Positions 20,209 to 29,047 of a stretch of DNA of 64,000 nt are shown piece after piece (position 1 is the first letter of the stretch; every line of letters starts with the position of its first letter). Origin of the DNA: Georgenia wutianyii (GTDB lineage: Bacteria > Actinomycetota > Actinomycetes > Actinomycetales > Actinomycetaceae); the NCBI RefSeq assembly GCF_006349365.1, contig NZ_CP040899.1, forward strand, positions 744,001 to 808,000, in the 5' to 3' direction. The position numbers and the translations under genes were made by a program. Below the pieces are notes generated by a model. The model did no database searches. It was given only the letters and a program-made list of their open reading frames with translations, and had not been told where the DNA came from.

Positions 20209-21446
20209 CCGCGGGGGTCCTGCTCGCGCTCACCGGACCGGAGGAGGCCGAGCTGGTCTCCCTCCTCGACGCCCCGGACACCGGGCTGCGGGTGGTGCGG
20301 CGGTGCGCCGACGTGCCGGAGGTGCTCGCCGCCGGACTCGCGGGCCTCGGCTCCCTCGCCGTCCTGTCCGCCGACCTCCCCGACCTCGACCGCCCGGTCC
20401 TCCGTCAGCTCGCCGCGGCAGGCGTGCGCACCGTCCTCGTCGCCGCGCCGGTGGACACGGCCCGGTGCCGCGCGCTCGGGGCGACGGCGGTGGTCGCGGC
20501 GGAGGACGGCGCGCAGGAGTGGGCGCGCGTCGTCGGCGACCTCGTCCACAGCGAGCCGGCGGCCGACCCGGTCGAGGAGGAGCCACCACCGCCCGCTCCG
20601 GCGACGACGGGCCGGCTCGTCGTCGTCTGGGGGCCGCGCGGCTCCCCGGGACGCACGAGCATCGCCGTCAACCTCGCCGCCGAGCTCGCCGCCCACGAGC
20701 CCACGCTCCTCGTGGACGCGGACACCGAGGCCCCGAGCGTCACGCAGGTCCTCGGGGTGCTCGACGAGACGGCGGGCATCGCCGCGGCGGCTCGGCTGGC
20801 CGGCGACGGTCGGCTCGACGCCGGGACGATGCGGGGCGTGACCCGCCGGCTGGGGGAGCGGTTGAGGCTCCTCACCGGCCTCACCCGGGCCGACCGCTGG
20901 CGCGAGCTGCCCGCGGCCTCCCTCGACGTCGTGTGGGAGCAGGCGCGGGAGACGGCGGCGTGGGTCGTCGTCGACGTCGGCGCCGGCATCGACGAACCGG
21001 TGGGCGGGCTCGGTGCACCGCGGCGGCACCAGGCGGCGCTGTCGGCGCTCGCGGCCGCGGACGTCGTCGTCGTGGTCGGTGCGGCCGAGCCGGTGGGGAT
21101 GCACCGGCTCGTCACGGCGCTGCAGGAGCTCTCCGACGCCCAGGTCTGCGCGCCCCACGCGAGCCGGGTGGTCGTCGTCAACCGGGTGCGCGGCTCGGCC
21201 GCCGGCGCCAACCCGGAGCAGGCCGTCGTGGAGGCCCTCGCCCGCTTCGCCGGGGTGATGGACCCGCTGCTCGTGCCGGACGACCGGGCGGCCCTGGACC
21301 GGGCGGTCCTCCAGGGAGCCACGCTCGCCGAGGTCGCCCACGGCAGCCGGGCGCGGTCGGCGGTCCAGGAGCTCGCCGGGCGCCTCACCGGGGCCCCGGA
21401 ACGCGCCCGCCGCGGGCGACGGGTGCTGCGGCGCGCGGTCCGCTGA
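20205..21446 (+). CDS. CpaE-like P-loop protein with variant Walker A
   Basis: 413 residues from GTG 20205, overlapping the SAF stop. An N-terminal receiver-like segment (about 1-110) is followed by a MinD/ParA-type domain. The P-loop reads WGPRGSPGRTSIAVNLAAEL: both lysines of the deviant Walker A (KGG..GKT) are replaced by arginine. Walker B-like VVVDVGAGID and the LLVDADTEAPS switch region are present. CpaE-like proteins localise Tad pili. The K-to-R change makes ordinary ATP hydrolysis uncertain. Two-gene operon with SAF. Confidence 0.8.
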   Translation: MTAGVLLALTGPEEAELVSLLDAPDTGLRVVRRCADVPEVLAAGLAGLGSLAVLSADLPDLDRPVLRQLAAAGVRTVLVAAPVDTARCRALGATAVVAAEDGAQEWARVVGDLVHSEPAADPVEEEPPPPAPATTGRLVVVWGPRGSPGRTSIAVNLAAELAAHEPTLLVDADTEAPSVTQVLGVLDETAGIAAAARLAGDGRLDAGTMRGVTRRLGERLRLLTGLTRADRWRELPAASLDVVWEQARETAAWVVVDVGAGIDEPVGGLGAPRRHQAALSALAAADVVVVVGAAEPVGMHRLVTALQELSDAQVCAPHASRVVVVNRVRGSAAGANPEQAVVEALARFAGVMDPLLVPDDRAALDRAVLQGATLAEVAHGSRARSAVQELAGRLTGAPERARRGRRVLRRAVR

Positions 21447-21505
21447 GCGGCGTCCCCCGGCGCGGGATGCCCGGATCTCCCGGCGTCGTGGGCAACAATG
21501 TCGCC

Positions 21506-21988
21506 ATGCGGATCTACCTGCCGGCCACGAGTGCCGACCTCAGCCGCCCGGCCGGGGTCCCGCCGCGCTGGGGGCACGCCGTCACCACCGAGCTGCGCCG
21601 CGCGCTGCCCGAGGAGGACGACGAGGGCCTGGAGGCCGGAGCCCTGCTCGCCGCGGCCGACGAGAGCATCGCCCACCTGCGTGCCGCGTCCTCCGCGCTC
21701 CCGCGCCGGGTGGTCCTCGCGGCCGACGTCCCGGACGCCACCGTCGTCGTGCCCGAGCGTGCGCGCCCGTGGAGCGAGGGGGACGACCAGCTGCCCAGTG
21801 CCGTCGAGGTCCGGGCCACGGTCCCGTGGGACGCCGTCGTGAGCATCCACGTCGACGACGCCGACGCCGAGCCCGACGTCGCCGCTGCGCTCACCGACGA
21901 CGAGGCGATCGACAAGGCCGCCGAGCACGACCTCCTGTGGCACGACATCGTCGAGCGCGAGGCGCTCGCGCGCGAGCTCAAGGGCTGA
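21506..21988 (+). CDS. Conserved actinobacterial protein (DUF6912-like)
   Basis: 160 residues from ATG 21506, 6 nt after AACAAT, a weak -10 for a leaderless start. Begins MRIYLPATSADL; mostly acidic; contains AADESIAHLRAASSALPRRV, VVLAADVPDATV and LLWHDIVEREALARE. Matches my recollection of the DUF6912 family (small acidic actinobacterial proteins starting MRVY.P). No function known. Convergent with sbcC, 7 bp apart. Confidence 0.72.
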   Translation: MRIYLPATSADLSRPAGVPPRWGHAVTTELRRALPEEDDEGLEAGALLAAADESIAHLRAASSALPRRVVLAADVPDATVVVPERARPWSEGDDQLPSAVEVRATVPWDAVVSIHVDDADAEPDVAAALTDDEAIDKAAEHDLLWHDIVEREALARELKG

Positions 21989-21995
21989 GCGCGGC

Positions 21996-24995
21996 TCAGG
22001 CCCGCACGGTGAGGGTCGAGGCGCCCGAGGGCAGGCGCCGCACCTCGATGCGCTCGGCGATCCGGTCCTTGAGCTCGCTCACGTGGCTGACGATCCCCAC
22101 GGCGCGGCCCCCGGCCTGCAGCCTGCTGAGCTCACCGAGCACCCCGTCCAGGGTGTGCGGGTCGAGCGAGCCGAAGCCCTCGTCGACGAACAGCGTGTCC
22201 AGCGAGATTCCGCCGGCCTCGCTGGTGACGACGTCCGCCAGCCCGAGCGCCAGGCACAGCGAGACGTAGAACGTCTCCCCGCCGGACAGGGTGTGCGGGT
22301 CGCGGGAGGCCTCGGTGACGTGATCGTGGACGGCCAGGCCGAGACCGGCCTTGCGTGAGCGGCCCTCGCGCTCGTCGATGCGGCGCAGCTCGTAGCGGCC
22401 GTCGGACATGACGGTGAGGCGGTCGTTGGCGGCGGCGACGACGTCCTCGAAGCGGCGGAGCAGGACGTAGGTCGAGAGCGTCGTGGCGCGCGCGTTGCCC
22501 TCCCCGGCGGCGGCGAGCTCGCCCATGCGCAGCACGGGGGCGGTGCGCTCGGTGAGCGTCCGGTGCGCGTCGAGGACGCCGGTGAGCGAGACCCGGCAGC
22601 GGCTCAGCCGGGCCACGGCGTCCCTCGCCCGCCCTGCCTCCTCTGTGGCGGCGATGAGCGCCGTGTGGCGCTCGGCGTGGGCGGCGGTGGCCGCCTCGAG
22701 GGCGGGCACCTCCGCGCCGGTGAGCGCGGCGACCTGCGGCTCGGTGAGGCCGTCCCGGACGCGGGCGGCGGCGGAGTCGTGCTCGGTGACCGCACGCTCC
22801 AGCTCGGCGGTCCGGGTGGTGCTGCGGTGGGCGAGGGTCGCCGCGGCGGCGTCGGGGAAGCCGGTCTCCTCCAGCGCCCGCTCGAGCGCTGCGACGGCGT
22901 CCTCGCGGCGCCGGCGGGCCTCGTGCTGGGCCTGACGGGCAGTGACGATCCGGCGGGCGGCGGAGAGACGCTCGTCGAGCCGGTGGGCCCGGGCCGTGAC
23001 GGTCGGGGCGTCCGCGGCGGCGCGGCGGCAGCGGGCGTGGTCGGCCTCGAGCGACGTGCGGAGACCGCGCAGGTGCTCCGTGGCCGCCGCGACGGCGGTC
23101 TCCTCCCGGGCGGCCTGCTCGCGCAGGCGCTCGGTCTCCTCGTCGAAGGCGGCGAGCTCGGCCCGGCGGAGCTCGGCGAGCCGGACGGCCTCACGGGCGT
23201 CGGCGAGGTCGGCCTGGGCGATGGTCAGCGCCTCCTCCGCGGCGGGGAGCGGCTGCCCACCGGAGGCGTCCTCGGCGGCGCGCAGCCGTGCCTGTGCGCG
23301 GGCGACCTCCTCCCGCGCCGCGGCGAGCGCGGCCTCTGCCCGCTGCCGCCCGGTGGCGGCGGCCTCGACGTCCTCCTCGGTGGCGTGCTCGGGGGAGCGG
23401 GGCGCGGGGGCGGGGTGCTCGGTCCCGCCGCACACGGCGCAGGGAGTGCCGGGGACGAGCTCGGCCGCCAGGCTGCCCGCCATGCCGGCGATCCAGCGAC
23501 GGCGCGCGGCGTGCTCCGCGTCGAGTGCCTCGCCGGCCGCCTTGGCGGCGACGGTGACCGCCGCCTGCGCCGAGGCGAGCTCACCGCGCCGTGCCTCGGC
23601 GTCGCGGGCGGCGTCCCGGACCGCGCGCCGGGTGGTGACGGCAGCCTCGGCCGCGGGCACGCTCAGGGCGGTGCGCTGGATGTGGTCGAGGGCGATCTCC
23701 AGGCGCCGGCGCTCCTCGGGCCGGGCGGTGAGGGCGGTACACCGCTCGGTGAGCGCGGTCCGCCGACGGTCGAGGTCGGTCTCCTCGCGGGTCAGCGCGG
23801 CCTCCCGGGCAGGAAGGCCCGCCTCGAGGTCGACGAGGTCGACGAGGCCGCCGCGCTCCCCGGTGAGCTGGTCGAGCAGGGCACGCAGCCCGGTGAGCTC
23901 GAGCTCTCCGAGGTCGGAGTCCGGCCCGGCGCTGACTGCGCCGCACACGTCCTCCACGGTTGCCCGGGCGCGCTCCACCGCCTCCTGCGCCTCGGCCTGG
24001 GCCCTGAGCGCGCCTGCGGCCACGGCGGCCCGGCGGGCGGCCGCGAGCTCCTCACGCTGCGCCGCGACCGCGGGCTCCCGCTCGGCGAGGGCGGCCTGCT
24101 CGGTCAGCAGCCGGGCCCGCCGCTCGACGAGCCGCTCGAGCTCGCGCTGGGCGTCCACGGCACGTCGGGCCTCCTCCTCGGCGACCCGCTCGGCCTCCTG
24201 ACGGGCGGCGGCGCGGGCGAGCTCCTCCTCGGCGTGGGCGACGACCTGCGCCGCGGCCGACTCCAGGGCGGTGGCGTCGAGCTCCTCGGCAGCCCGGGTG
24301 AGCTGCTCGCCGGCGGGGTCGCCGTCGGGGAGCAGGTGGACGAGGCTCGCGGTGGCCGTGGTGACGTCCTGCTTGGCGGCCGCGACCTCGCGTCTCGCCT
24401 CGCGCGCCATGTCGACCAGCTGCTCCTGGACCCGCTGGTAGACCTCGGTGCCGAAGACGTCCTGGAGGACGGCGGCGCGCTCGTCCGGCTTGGCCCGCAG
24501 GAACGTGGAGAACCGGCCCTGGGGCAGGACGACGGTCTGGCTGAACTGGACCCGGTCGAGGCGCACGATGCGGCGGACCTCGGTGCCGACCTCCTGCGTG
24601 GTCGTGGCCACCGGCTCACCGGCGTCGTCGGTCACGGACTCCAGGCGCCACAGCCGGGCGGTCGCGTTCTGCCGGGTGGTGCCCTCCCCGCGACGCTTCG
24701 GGCGGGCGTAGGCCGGGGTGCGGCGGACCCGGAAGATGCCCTCGCCGGTGGAGAAGACGACCTCGACGACCGGCTCGGCGCCCGGGGCGTGGGCCGAGGG
24801 CAGGCGGTCGTCGCGGGCGGGGGAGCCGAGGGTGCCGTACAGGCCGAAGGTGATCGCGTCGATGAGGGTGGACTTGCCCGCCCCGGTGGGTCCCTCGAGA
24901 AGGAACAGCCCGCCGGCGGAGAGCTCGTCGAAGTCGACCTCGTGGCGCCCGGGGAACGGGCCGACTGCCTCCACGGTGAGGTGGTGGATGCGCAT
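21996..24995 (-). CDS. sbcC: Nuclease subunit SbcC (Rad50-type SMC ATPase)
   Basis: 999 residues from ATG 24993-24995, overlapping the sbcD stop by ATGA. N-terminal half: Walker A GPTGAGKST and Q-loop FSQTVVLPQGRFSTFL. Long Arg/Ala/Glu coiled coils flank a zinc hook C519-A-V-C522 (GTPCAVCGGTEHP). C-terminal half: signature TLSGGETFYVSLCLALGLAD, Walker B TLFVDEGFGSLD and a final His switch SHVSELKDRI. With SbcD it forms an ATP-dependent nuclease that cuts DNA hairpins and protein-blocked ends, relevant in a genome rich in palindromes such as this one. Confidence 0.95.
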   Translation of the reverse strand: MRIHHLTVEAVGPFPGRHEVDFDELSAGGLFLLEGPTGAGKSTLIDAITFGLYGTLGSPARDDRLPSAHAPGAEPVVEVVFSTGEGIFRVRRTPAYARPKRRGEGTTRQNATARLWRLESVTDDAGEPVATTTQEVGTEVRRIVRLDRVQFSQTVVLPQGRFSTFLRAKPDERAAVLQDVFGTEVYQRVQEQLVDMAREARREVAAAKQDVTTATASLVHLLPDGDPAGEQLTRAAEELDATALESAAAQVVAHAEEELARAAARQEAERVAEEEARRAVDAQRELERLVERRARLLTEQAALAEREPAVAAQREELAAARRAAVAAGALRAQAEAQEAVERARATVEDVCGAVSAGPDSDLGELELTGLRALLDQLTGERGGLVDLVDLEAGLPAREAALTREETDLDRRRTALTERCTALTARPEERRRLEIALDHIQRTALSVPAAEAAVTTRRAVRDAARDAEARRGELASAQAAVTVAAKAAGEALDAEHAARRRWIAGMAGSLAAELVPGTPCAVCGGTEHPAPAPRSPEHATEEDVEAAATGRQRAEAALAAAREEVARAQARLRAAEDASGGQPLPAAEEALTIAQADLADAREAVRLAELRRAELAAFDEETERLREQAAREETAVAAATEHLRGLRTSLEADHARCRRAAADAPTVTARAHRLDERLSAARRIVTARQAQHEARRRREDAVAALERALEETGFPDAAAATLAHRSTTRTAELERAVTEHDSAAARVRDGLTEPQVAALTGAEVPALEAATAAHAERHTALIAATEEAGRARDAVARLSRCRVSLTGVLDAHRTLTERTAPVLRMGELAAAGEGNARATTLSTYVLLRRFEDVVAAANDRLTVMSDGRYELRRIDEREGRSRKAGLGLAVHDHVTEASRDPHTLSGGETFYVSLCLALGLADVVTSEAGGISLDTLFVDEGFGSLDPHTLDGVLGELSRLQAGGRAVGIVSHVSELKDRIAERIEVRRLPSGASTLTVRA

Positions 24996-26221
24996 CAGGC
25001 GCTCCTCTCCGCGGCGAGCGCGGCCTCGTAGGCCTGCCGCAGCACCGCGCTCTCGGCCCCCGTCGGCGCGGCGCCGGTGACGTCCTGGACGAACTCGGCG
25101 GCGACCTCGAGGGGGTCGCGCGCGGCGGTCACCGCCCGCGCCGGGCCACCGGTCAACGGGGTGGTCGGCCGGTGCTGGACGACGAGCGCGTGCGGGAAGC
25201 GCGCCTTGACCCGGGCGTAGAGGTCCCGCGGGCGCACGGTGTCGGTGACCGCGACCCGCACCCAGTCCTCCGCCTGACCGTCGAAGGCGGGGGAGAGGAG
25301 CTGGTCCAGGGTGCCGGTGGCCTCCGAGAGCCGGCGCGGGCAGGGAGTGGGCACGAGCTCGACGTGCTCGACGCCGGTGGGCCCGAGGTCCAGGAGCACG
25401 CTGGACTTCGCGTGGTTCATCTCGGAGAAGGAGTAGGCGAGGGGGGACCCGGAGTAGCGGGCGAGCGGACCGGGCCGCTGGGGGGCGAGCCCCGGCCCGA
25501 CACGCTGCGGCCCGTGGAGGTGACCGAGGGCGAGGTAGTCCGGGTTCTCCTCACCGCTGCGGGTGAGGACACCGAGCGGGACGCTGTCGACGCCGCCGAC
25601 GCGGATGTCGCGCTCGGACTCCGAGGGCTGCCCGCCGACGACGAACGCGTGCGCCATGAGGACGGCGGGCGTGCGCTCGCCGCCGGCCCGGCGGGCGGTG
25701 AGGTCGGCCCGCACCCGCCGCATCGCGGCGGCGGCGACCGCCTCGTGCGACCGGGCGGGCACGAGCGGCACGCCGGCGTCGTCGGTCTCCGGGCCCGCGA
25801 GGCGGTGGCGGGTGGTGTCGGGGTCGAGGTAGGGCAGGGCGTAGACCAGCGCGCCGCTCTCACCGTCGGCGGCGGGCAGCGCGAGGGGGACGGCGAGGTC
25901 CTCCACCCGGGAGCGCACGGCGAGCCGGTCGCGGAACATCGCGGCGCCGAACCCCAGGCGGGTGGCGGAGTCGTGGTTGCCGGGGGTGAGGACGACGCGG
26001 GCCAGCCCGGTGAGGCGCAGCAGCGCGTCGTCGAGGAGGTCGACGACGCCGACGGGCGGGATGGCACGGTCGTAGACGTCGCCGGCGACGAGCACGGCGT
26101 CGACCCTCTCCCGGCGCACGACCTCGACGAGGTGGTCGAGGAACGCAGCCTGGTGCGCCACGAGGTCGACCCCGTGGAGCGTGCGCCCGAGGTGCCAGTC
26201 GGACGTGTGCAGGATGCGCAT
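24995..26221 (-). CDS. sbcD: Exonuclease subunit SbcD (Mre11-type)
   Basis: 408 residues from ATG 26219-26221, 6 nt after TACCGT on the minus strand (26228-26233), consistent with a leaderless start. Metallophosphoesterase motifs are all present: I DWHLG, II GDVYDR, III GNHDS, IV AHAFV and V GHLHGPQ. The C-terminal cap contacts SbcC coiled coils. Two-gene operon sbcD-sbcC. Confidence 0.95.
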   Translation of the reverse strand: MRILHTSDWHLGRTLHGVDLVAHQAAFLDHLVEVVRRERVDAVLVAGDVYDRAIPPVGVVDLLDDALLRLTGLARVVLTPGNHDSATRLGFGAAMFRDRLAVRSRVEDLAVPLALPAADGESGALVYALPYLDPDTTRHRLAGPETDDAGVPLVPARSHEAVAAAAMRRVRADLTARRAGGERTPAVLMAHAFVVGGQPSESERDIRVGGVDSVPLGVLTRSGEENPDYLALGHLHGPQRVGPGLAPQRPGPLARYSGSPLAYSFSEMNHAKSSVLLDLGPTGVEHVELVPTPCPRRLSEATGTLDQLLSPAFDGQAEDWVRVAVTDTVRPRDLYARVKARFPHALVVQHRPTTPLTGGPARAVTAARDPLEVAAEFVQDVTGAAPTGAESAVLRQAYEAALAAERSA

Positions 26222-26314
26222 GTCCCGACGGTAACCGCCGCCTCCGACATCGCCGTGGAGGCCGGGCGGGGACGGGCCGGGGTCAGCGGCGCGGGCCGCG
26301 CTCCGCCGAGGCGG

Positions 26315-27049
26315 TCAGGCCGGGCTCGCCCCGTGGCGGCGGGCGACGTCCCCGAGGACGACGGCGAGCTCGCGCGGGCGCGACCACATCGGCCAGTGGC
26401 TCGTCGGCAGGTCGACCCACTCGACGTTGCGCAGCTCGCGGATCCCGGCGAGCCAGCCAGCCTCCTCCTGCTCGGCGTAGGCGCGGTACTGCTCGGCGGG
26501 GAAGCTCGTGCAGATGATCGTCGTCGGCACGTCCCGGCGGGAGTCGTCGCGCAGCTCGACGGCCTCGCGGACGACGCCGCCGGGCTGGGGCACGGCCCGC
26601 TCCTGGAACGTCGCGAGCTGTTCGGGGCTCAGGCCGTCGAGGTTCTCCTCGGCGGACAGCGAGGCCCAGTCCATCGGCAGCTCGCCCCCGGTGAAGCCCG
26701 GGTCCATGGCACCGATCCCGGGCGCGGTGTCGACGTAGACCATGGCGGCGACCCGGCCGGCGAGGCGGTCGCTGGCGGCGTAACCGGAGAACCCGGTGCC
26801 GCTGTGGACGGCGAGCACCGGCGGGCTGTCGGAGGCCTCGACCGCGGCGCAGATCGCGGCGACGTGGTCCTCGGCGGTCACGTCCGCCCGGTCCTGCGCG
26901 TCGGGGGACAGGCCCGGCAGGGTGAGCGCCCGGACGTCGCAGCCCGCGGCGCGCAGCTCGGCGGCGACCTCGTCCCACGCCCACGCCCCGAGCCAGAACC
27001 CGGGGACGAGGATGACCGGCGCCGGGGCCGTTGACGTGCTCTGGGACAT
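26315..27049 (-). CDS. Alpha/beta hydrolase fold protein
   Basis: 244 residues from ATG 27047-27049 (GGAG upstream). Oxyanion region VILVPGFWLGAWAWDEV, nucleophile elbow AVHSGTGFSGY, and catalytic-His region LPTSHWPMWSRPREL. The elbow reads V-H-S-G-T rather than the usual G-x-S-x-G, so the presumptive Ser is in a slightly atypical turn. Resembles small esterase/salicylate-esterase-like hydrolases. Substrate not predictable. Same strand as sbcDC and hisN but separated by gaps of 80-90 bp. Confidence 0.85.
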   Translation of the reverse strand: MSQSTSTAPAPVILVPGFWLGAWAWDEVAAELRAAGCDVRALTLPGLSPDAQDRADVTAEDHVAAICAAVEASDSPPVLAVHSGTGFSGYAASDRLAGRVAAMVYVDTAPGIGAMDPGFTGGELPMDWASLSAEENLDGLSPEQLATFQERAVPQPGGVVREAVELRDDSRRDVPTTIICTSFPAEQYRAYAEQEEAGWLAGIRELRNVEWVDLPTSHWPMWSRPRELAVVLGDVARRHGASPA

Positions 27050-27130
27050 GGCGGTCTCCGCTCGTCGTCGTGCTCCGGAGCCTAGTGCGCCCGGTCCGGC
27101 CCGGCCAGGGCGGGCGGGTGCCCTCCGCGC

Positions 27131-27934
27131 TCAGTCCTGCTGCGCGGTGAGCATCTCCAGCACCTCGTCGTGGAGCAGCCCGTTGGTGGCCACGGCGTTG
27201 CCACCGAACGGCCCCGGTGCGCCGAACAGGCTGGTGAAGCGGCCCCCGGCCTCGGTGACGATCGGGACGAGCGCGGCCATGTCGTAGGTCTCGAGCTCGG
27301 GCTCGGCGGCGAGGTCGACCGCACCCTCGGCCACGAGCATGTAGGACCAGAAGTCGCCGTAGGCCCGGGTGCGCCAGCACCGCTGGGCCAGGCCCAGGAA
27401 GGCGCGCAGCCGACCTTCCTCCGCCCAGCCGTCGAGGGAGGAGTAGCTGAGCGAGGCGTCCTCGACCCGTGAGACGCTCGAGACGTGGAGGCGGCGCGCG
27501 GAGGACAGCGACCGTCCGGTCCAAGCCCCGGAGCCGAGGGTGGCCCACCAGCGGCGGCCGAGCGCCGGGGCCGACACGAGACCGAGGACGACCTCGTCGT
27601 CCTCGACCAGGCCGATGAGCGTGGCCCACACCGGCACCCCGCGGACGAAGTTCTTCGTCCCGTCGATCGGGTCGATGATCCACTGTCGGGGCGAGTGCCC
27701 CGTGCTGCCGAACTCCTCCCCGAGCACGGAGTCGCGCGGCCGGGTGCGCCCGAGCTGGGAGCGGACGAGCGCCTCGGCACTGCGGTCGGCGTCGGAGACC
27801 GGCGTGAGGTCCGGCTTGGTCTCGACGACGAGGTCGAGGGCCTGGAACCGGCTCATCGTCTGGGCGTCGACCTGGTCGGCGATGACGTGGGCCAGGCGCA
27901 GGTCGTCGTCGTATCGGAGGCGGGACGTCGGCAT
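27131..27934 (-). CDS. hisN: Histidinol-phosphatase, inositol-monophosphatase family (HisN)
   Basis: 267 residues from ATG 27932-27934, 6 nt after TAGCGT on the minus strand (27941-27946), so probably leaderless. IMPase motifs: VLGEEFG (metal), WIIDPIDGTKNFVRG (metals) and ETYDMAALVPIVTEAGG. In actinobacteria this clade, next to rsgA and aroA as here, is the missing histidinol-phosphatase of histidine synthesis (shown in Corynebacterium). The alternative, a generic inositol phosphatase, is less likely given the neighbourhood. Confidence 0.9.
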   Translation of the reverse strand: MPTSRLRYDDDLRLAHVIADQVDAQTMSRFQALDLVVETKPDLTPVSDADRSAEALVRSQLGRTRPRDSVLGEEFGSTGHSPRQWIIDPIDGTKNFVRGVPVWATLIGLVEDDEVVLGLVSAPALGRRWWATLGSGAWTGRSLSSARRLHVSSVSRVEDASLSYSSLDGWAEEGRLRAFLGLAQRCWRTRAYGDFWSYMLVAEGAVDLAAEPELETYDMAALVPIVTEAGGRFTSLFGAPGPFGGNAVATNGLLHDEVLEMLTAQQD

Positions 27935-27993
27935 GTGTCCACGCTAGCCGTGCGGCGGCGGCCGGGAAGTGAAGCGCGCCGGGAGGCGGGCGG

Positions 27994-29037
27994 TCAGGAC
28001 TCGGGCGCGTCCGGGCTGGTGCGGGCGGTGAGCAGCCGCCGGAAGGACTCCAGGCGGGCGGCGCCCGCAGGCCCGGCGTCCCCGCGCTCCACCCACGCGT
28101 CGAGCTCGCAGTCCAGCGCGCCGGCCTCGTGGGGGCAGCCGCGCGGGCACTCGGCGGACACGGCCGCGAGGTCGGGGAAGGCCTGCAGGAGGTCGTCCGG
28201 ACCGACGTGCGACAGTCCGAAGGAGCGCACGCCGGGGGTGTCGATGACCCACCCGCCGCCGGGCAGCTCGAGGGCCACCGCGTTGCTCGACGTGTGCCGC
28301 CCCCGTCCCGTCACGAGGTTGACCTCGCCGGTGGCGCGGCCCGCGCCGGGCACGAGCGCGTTGATGAGGGTGGACTTGCCGACCCCGGAGTGTCCGACGA
28401 GCACAGACTCGTGGCCGGTGACGACGTCGCGCACCTCCTCCAGGCCGCGGACCTCGCCGTCGACGACGGAGGTGATGACCGCGGTGACCTCGAGGGCGGC
28501 GTACTGCGCGAGGAAGGGCGCCGGGTCGGCGAGGTCGGCCTTGGTGAGGACGAGGACCGGCTCCATCCCGGCGTCGTAGGCCGCGACGAGGCAGCGGTCG
28601 ACCATCCGCGGACGCGGCGGCGGGTCGGCGAGCGCGGTGACGATGAGCAGCCGGTCGGCGTTGGCGACGATGACGCGCTCGACCCCGGCGGCCTCGCTGT
28701 CCTCGGCGGACCGGCGCAGGGCGGTGCTCCGCTCCTCGACGCGCACGATGCGGGCGAGGCTGCCCGGCCGCCCGCTCGTGTCACCGACGATGCCCACCCG
28801 GTCACCGACGACGACGGCGTTGCGGGCGCCGCGCCCGAGCTCGCGGGCCTTCATCGCCACGAGGCGGGTGCCGTCGTCGGCGAGGAGGGTGTAGCGGCCG
28901 CGGTCCACCCCGAGGACGCGCGCGGTCGTCGCGTCGTCGTGCTGGGGACGTACCTTGGTGCGCGGGCGCGAGCCCCGCTTGGACGGGCGGACGCGGACGC
29001 GCTCGTCGTCCGTGCCGATGTCCCGCGACCGGCTCAT
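27994..29037 (-). CDS. rsgA: Ribosome small-subunit-dependent GTPase RsgA
   Basis: 347 residues from ATG 29035-29037, 10 nt after the aroA stop. Circularly permuted GTPase order: an OB-fold N-terminus (ARVLGVDRGRYTLLADDGTR), then G4 VLTKADL, G1 GHSGVGKSTLIN and G3 DTPGVRSFGL. The C-terminal zinc motif is C-x4-C-x-H-x5-C-type (CPRGCPHEAGALDC). Late 30S maturation factor. The basic N-terminal 45 residues (RPSKRGSRPRTK) probably bind rRNA. Operon aroA-rsgA. Confidence 0.95.
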   Translation of the reverse strand: MSRSRDIGTDDERVRVRPSKRGSRPRTKVRPQHDDATTARVLGVDRGRYTLLADDGTRLVAMKARELGRGARNAVVVGDRVGIVGDTSGRPGSLARIVRVEERSTALRRSAEDSEAAGVERVIVANADRLLIVTALADPPPRPRMVDRCLVAAYDAGMEPVLVLTKADLADPAPFLAQYAALEVTAVITSVVDGEVRGLEEVRDVVTGHESVLVGHSGVGKSTLINALVPGAGRATGEVNLVTGRGRHTSSNAVALELPGGGWVIDTPGVRSFGLSHVGPDDLLQAFPDLAAVSAECPRGCPHEAGALDCELDAWVERGDAGPAGAARLESFRRLLTARTSPDAPES

Positions 29038-29047
29038 CGTCCCCGCC

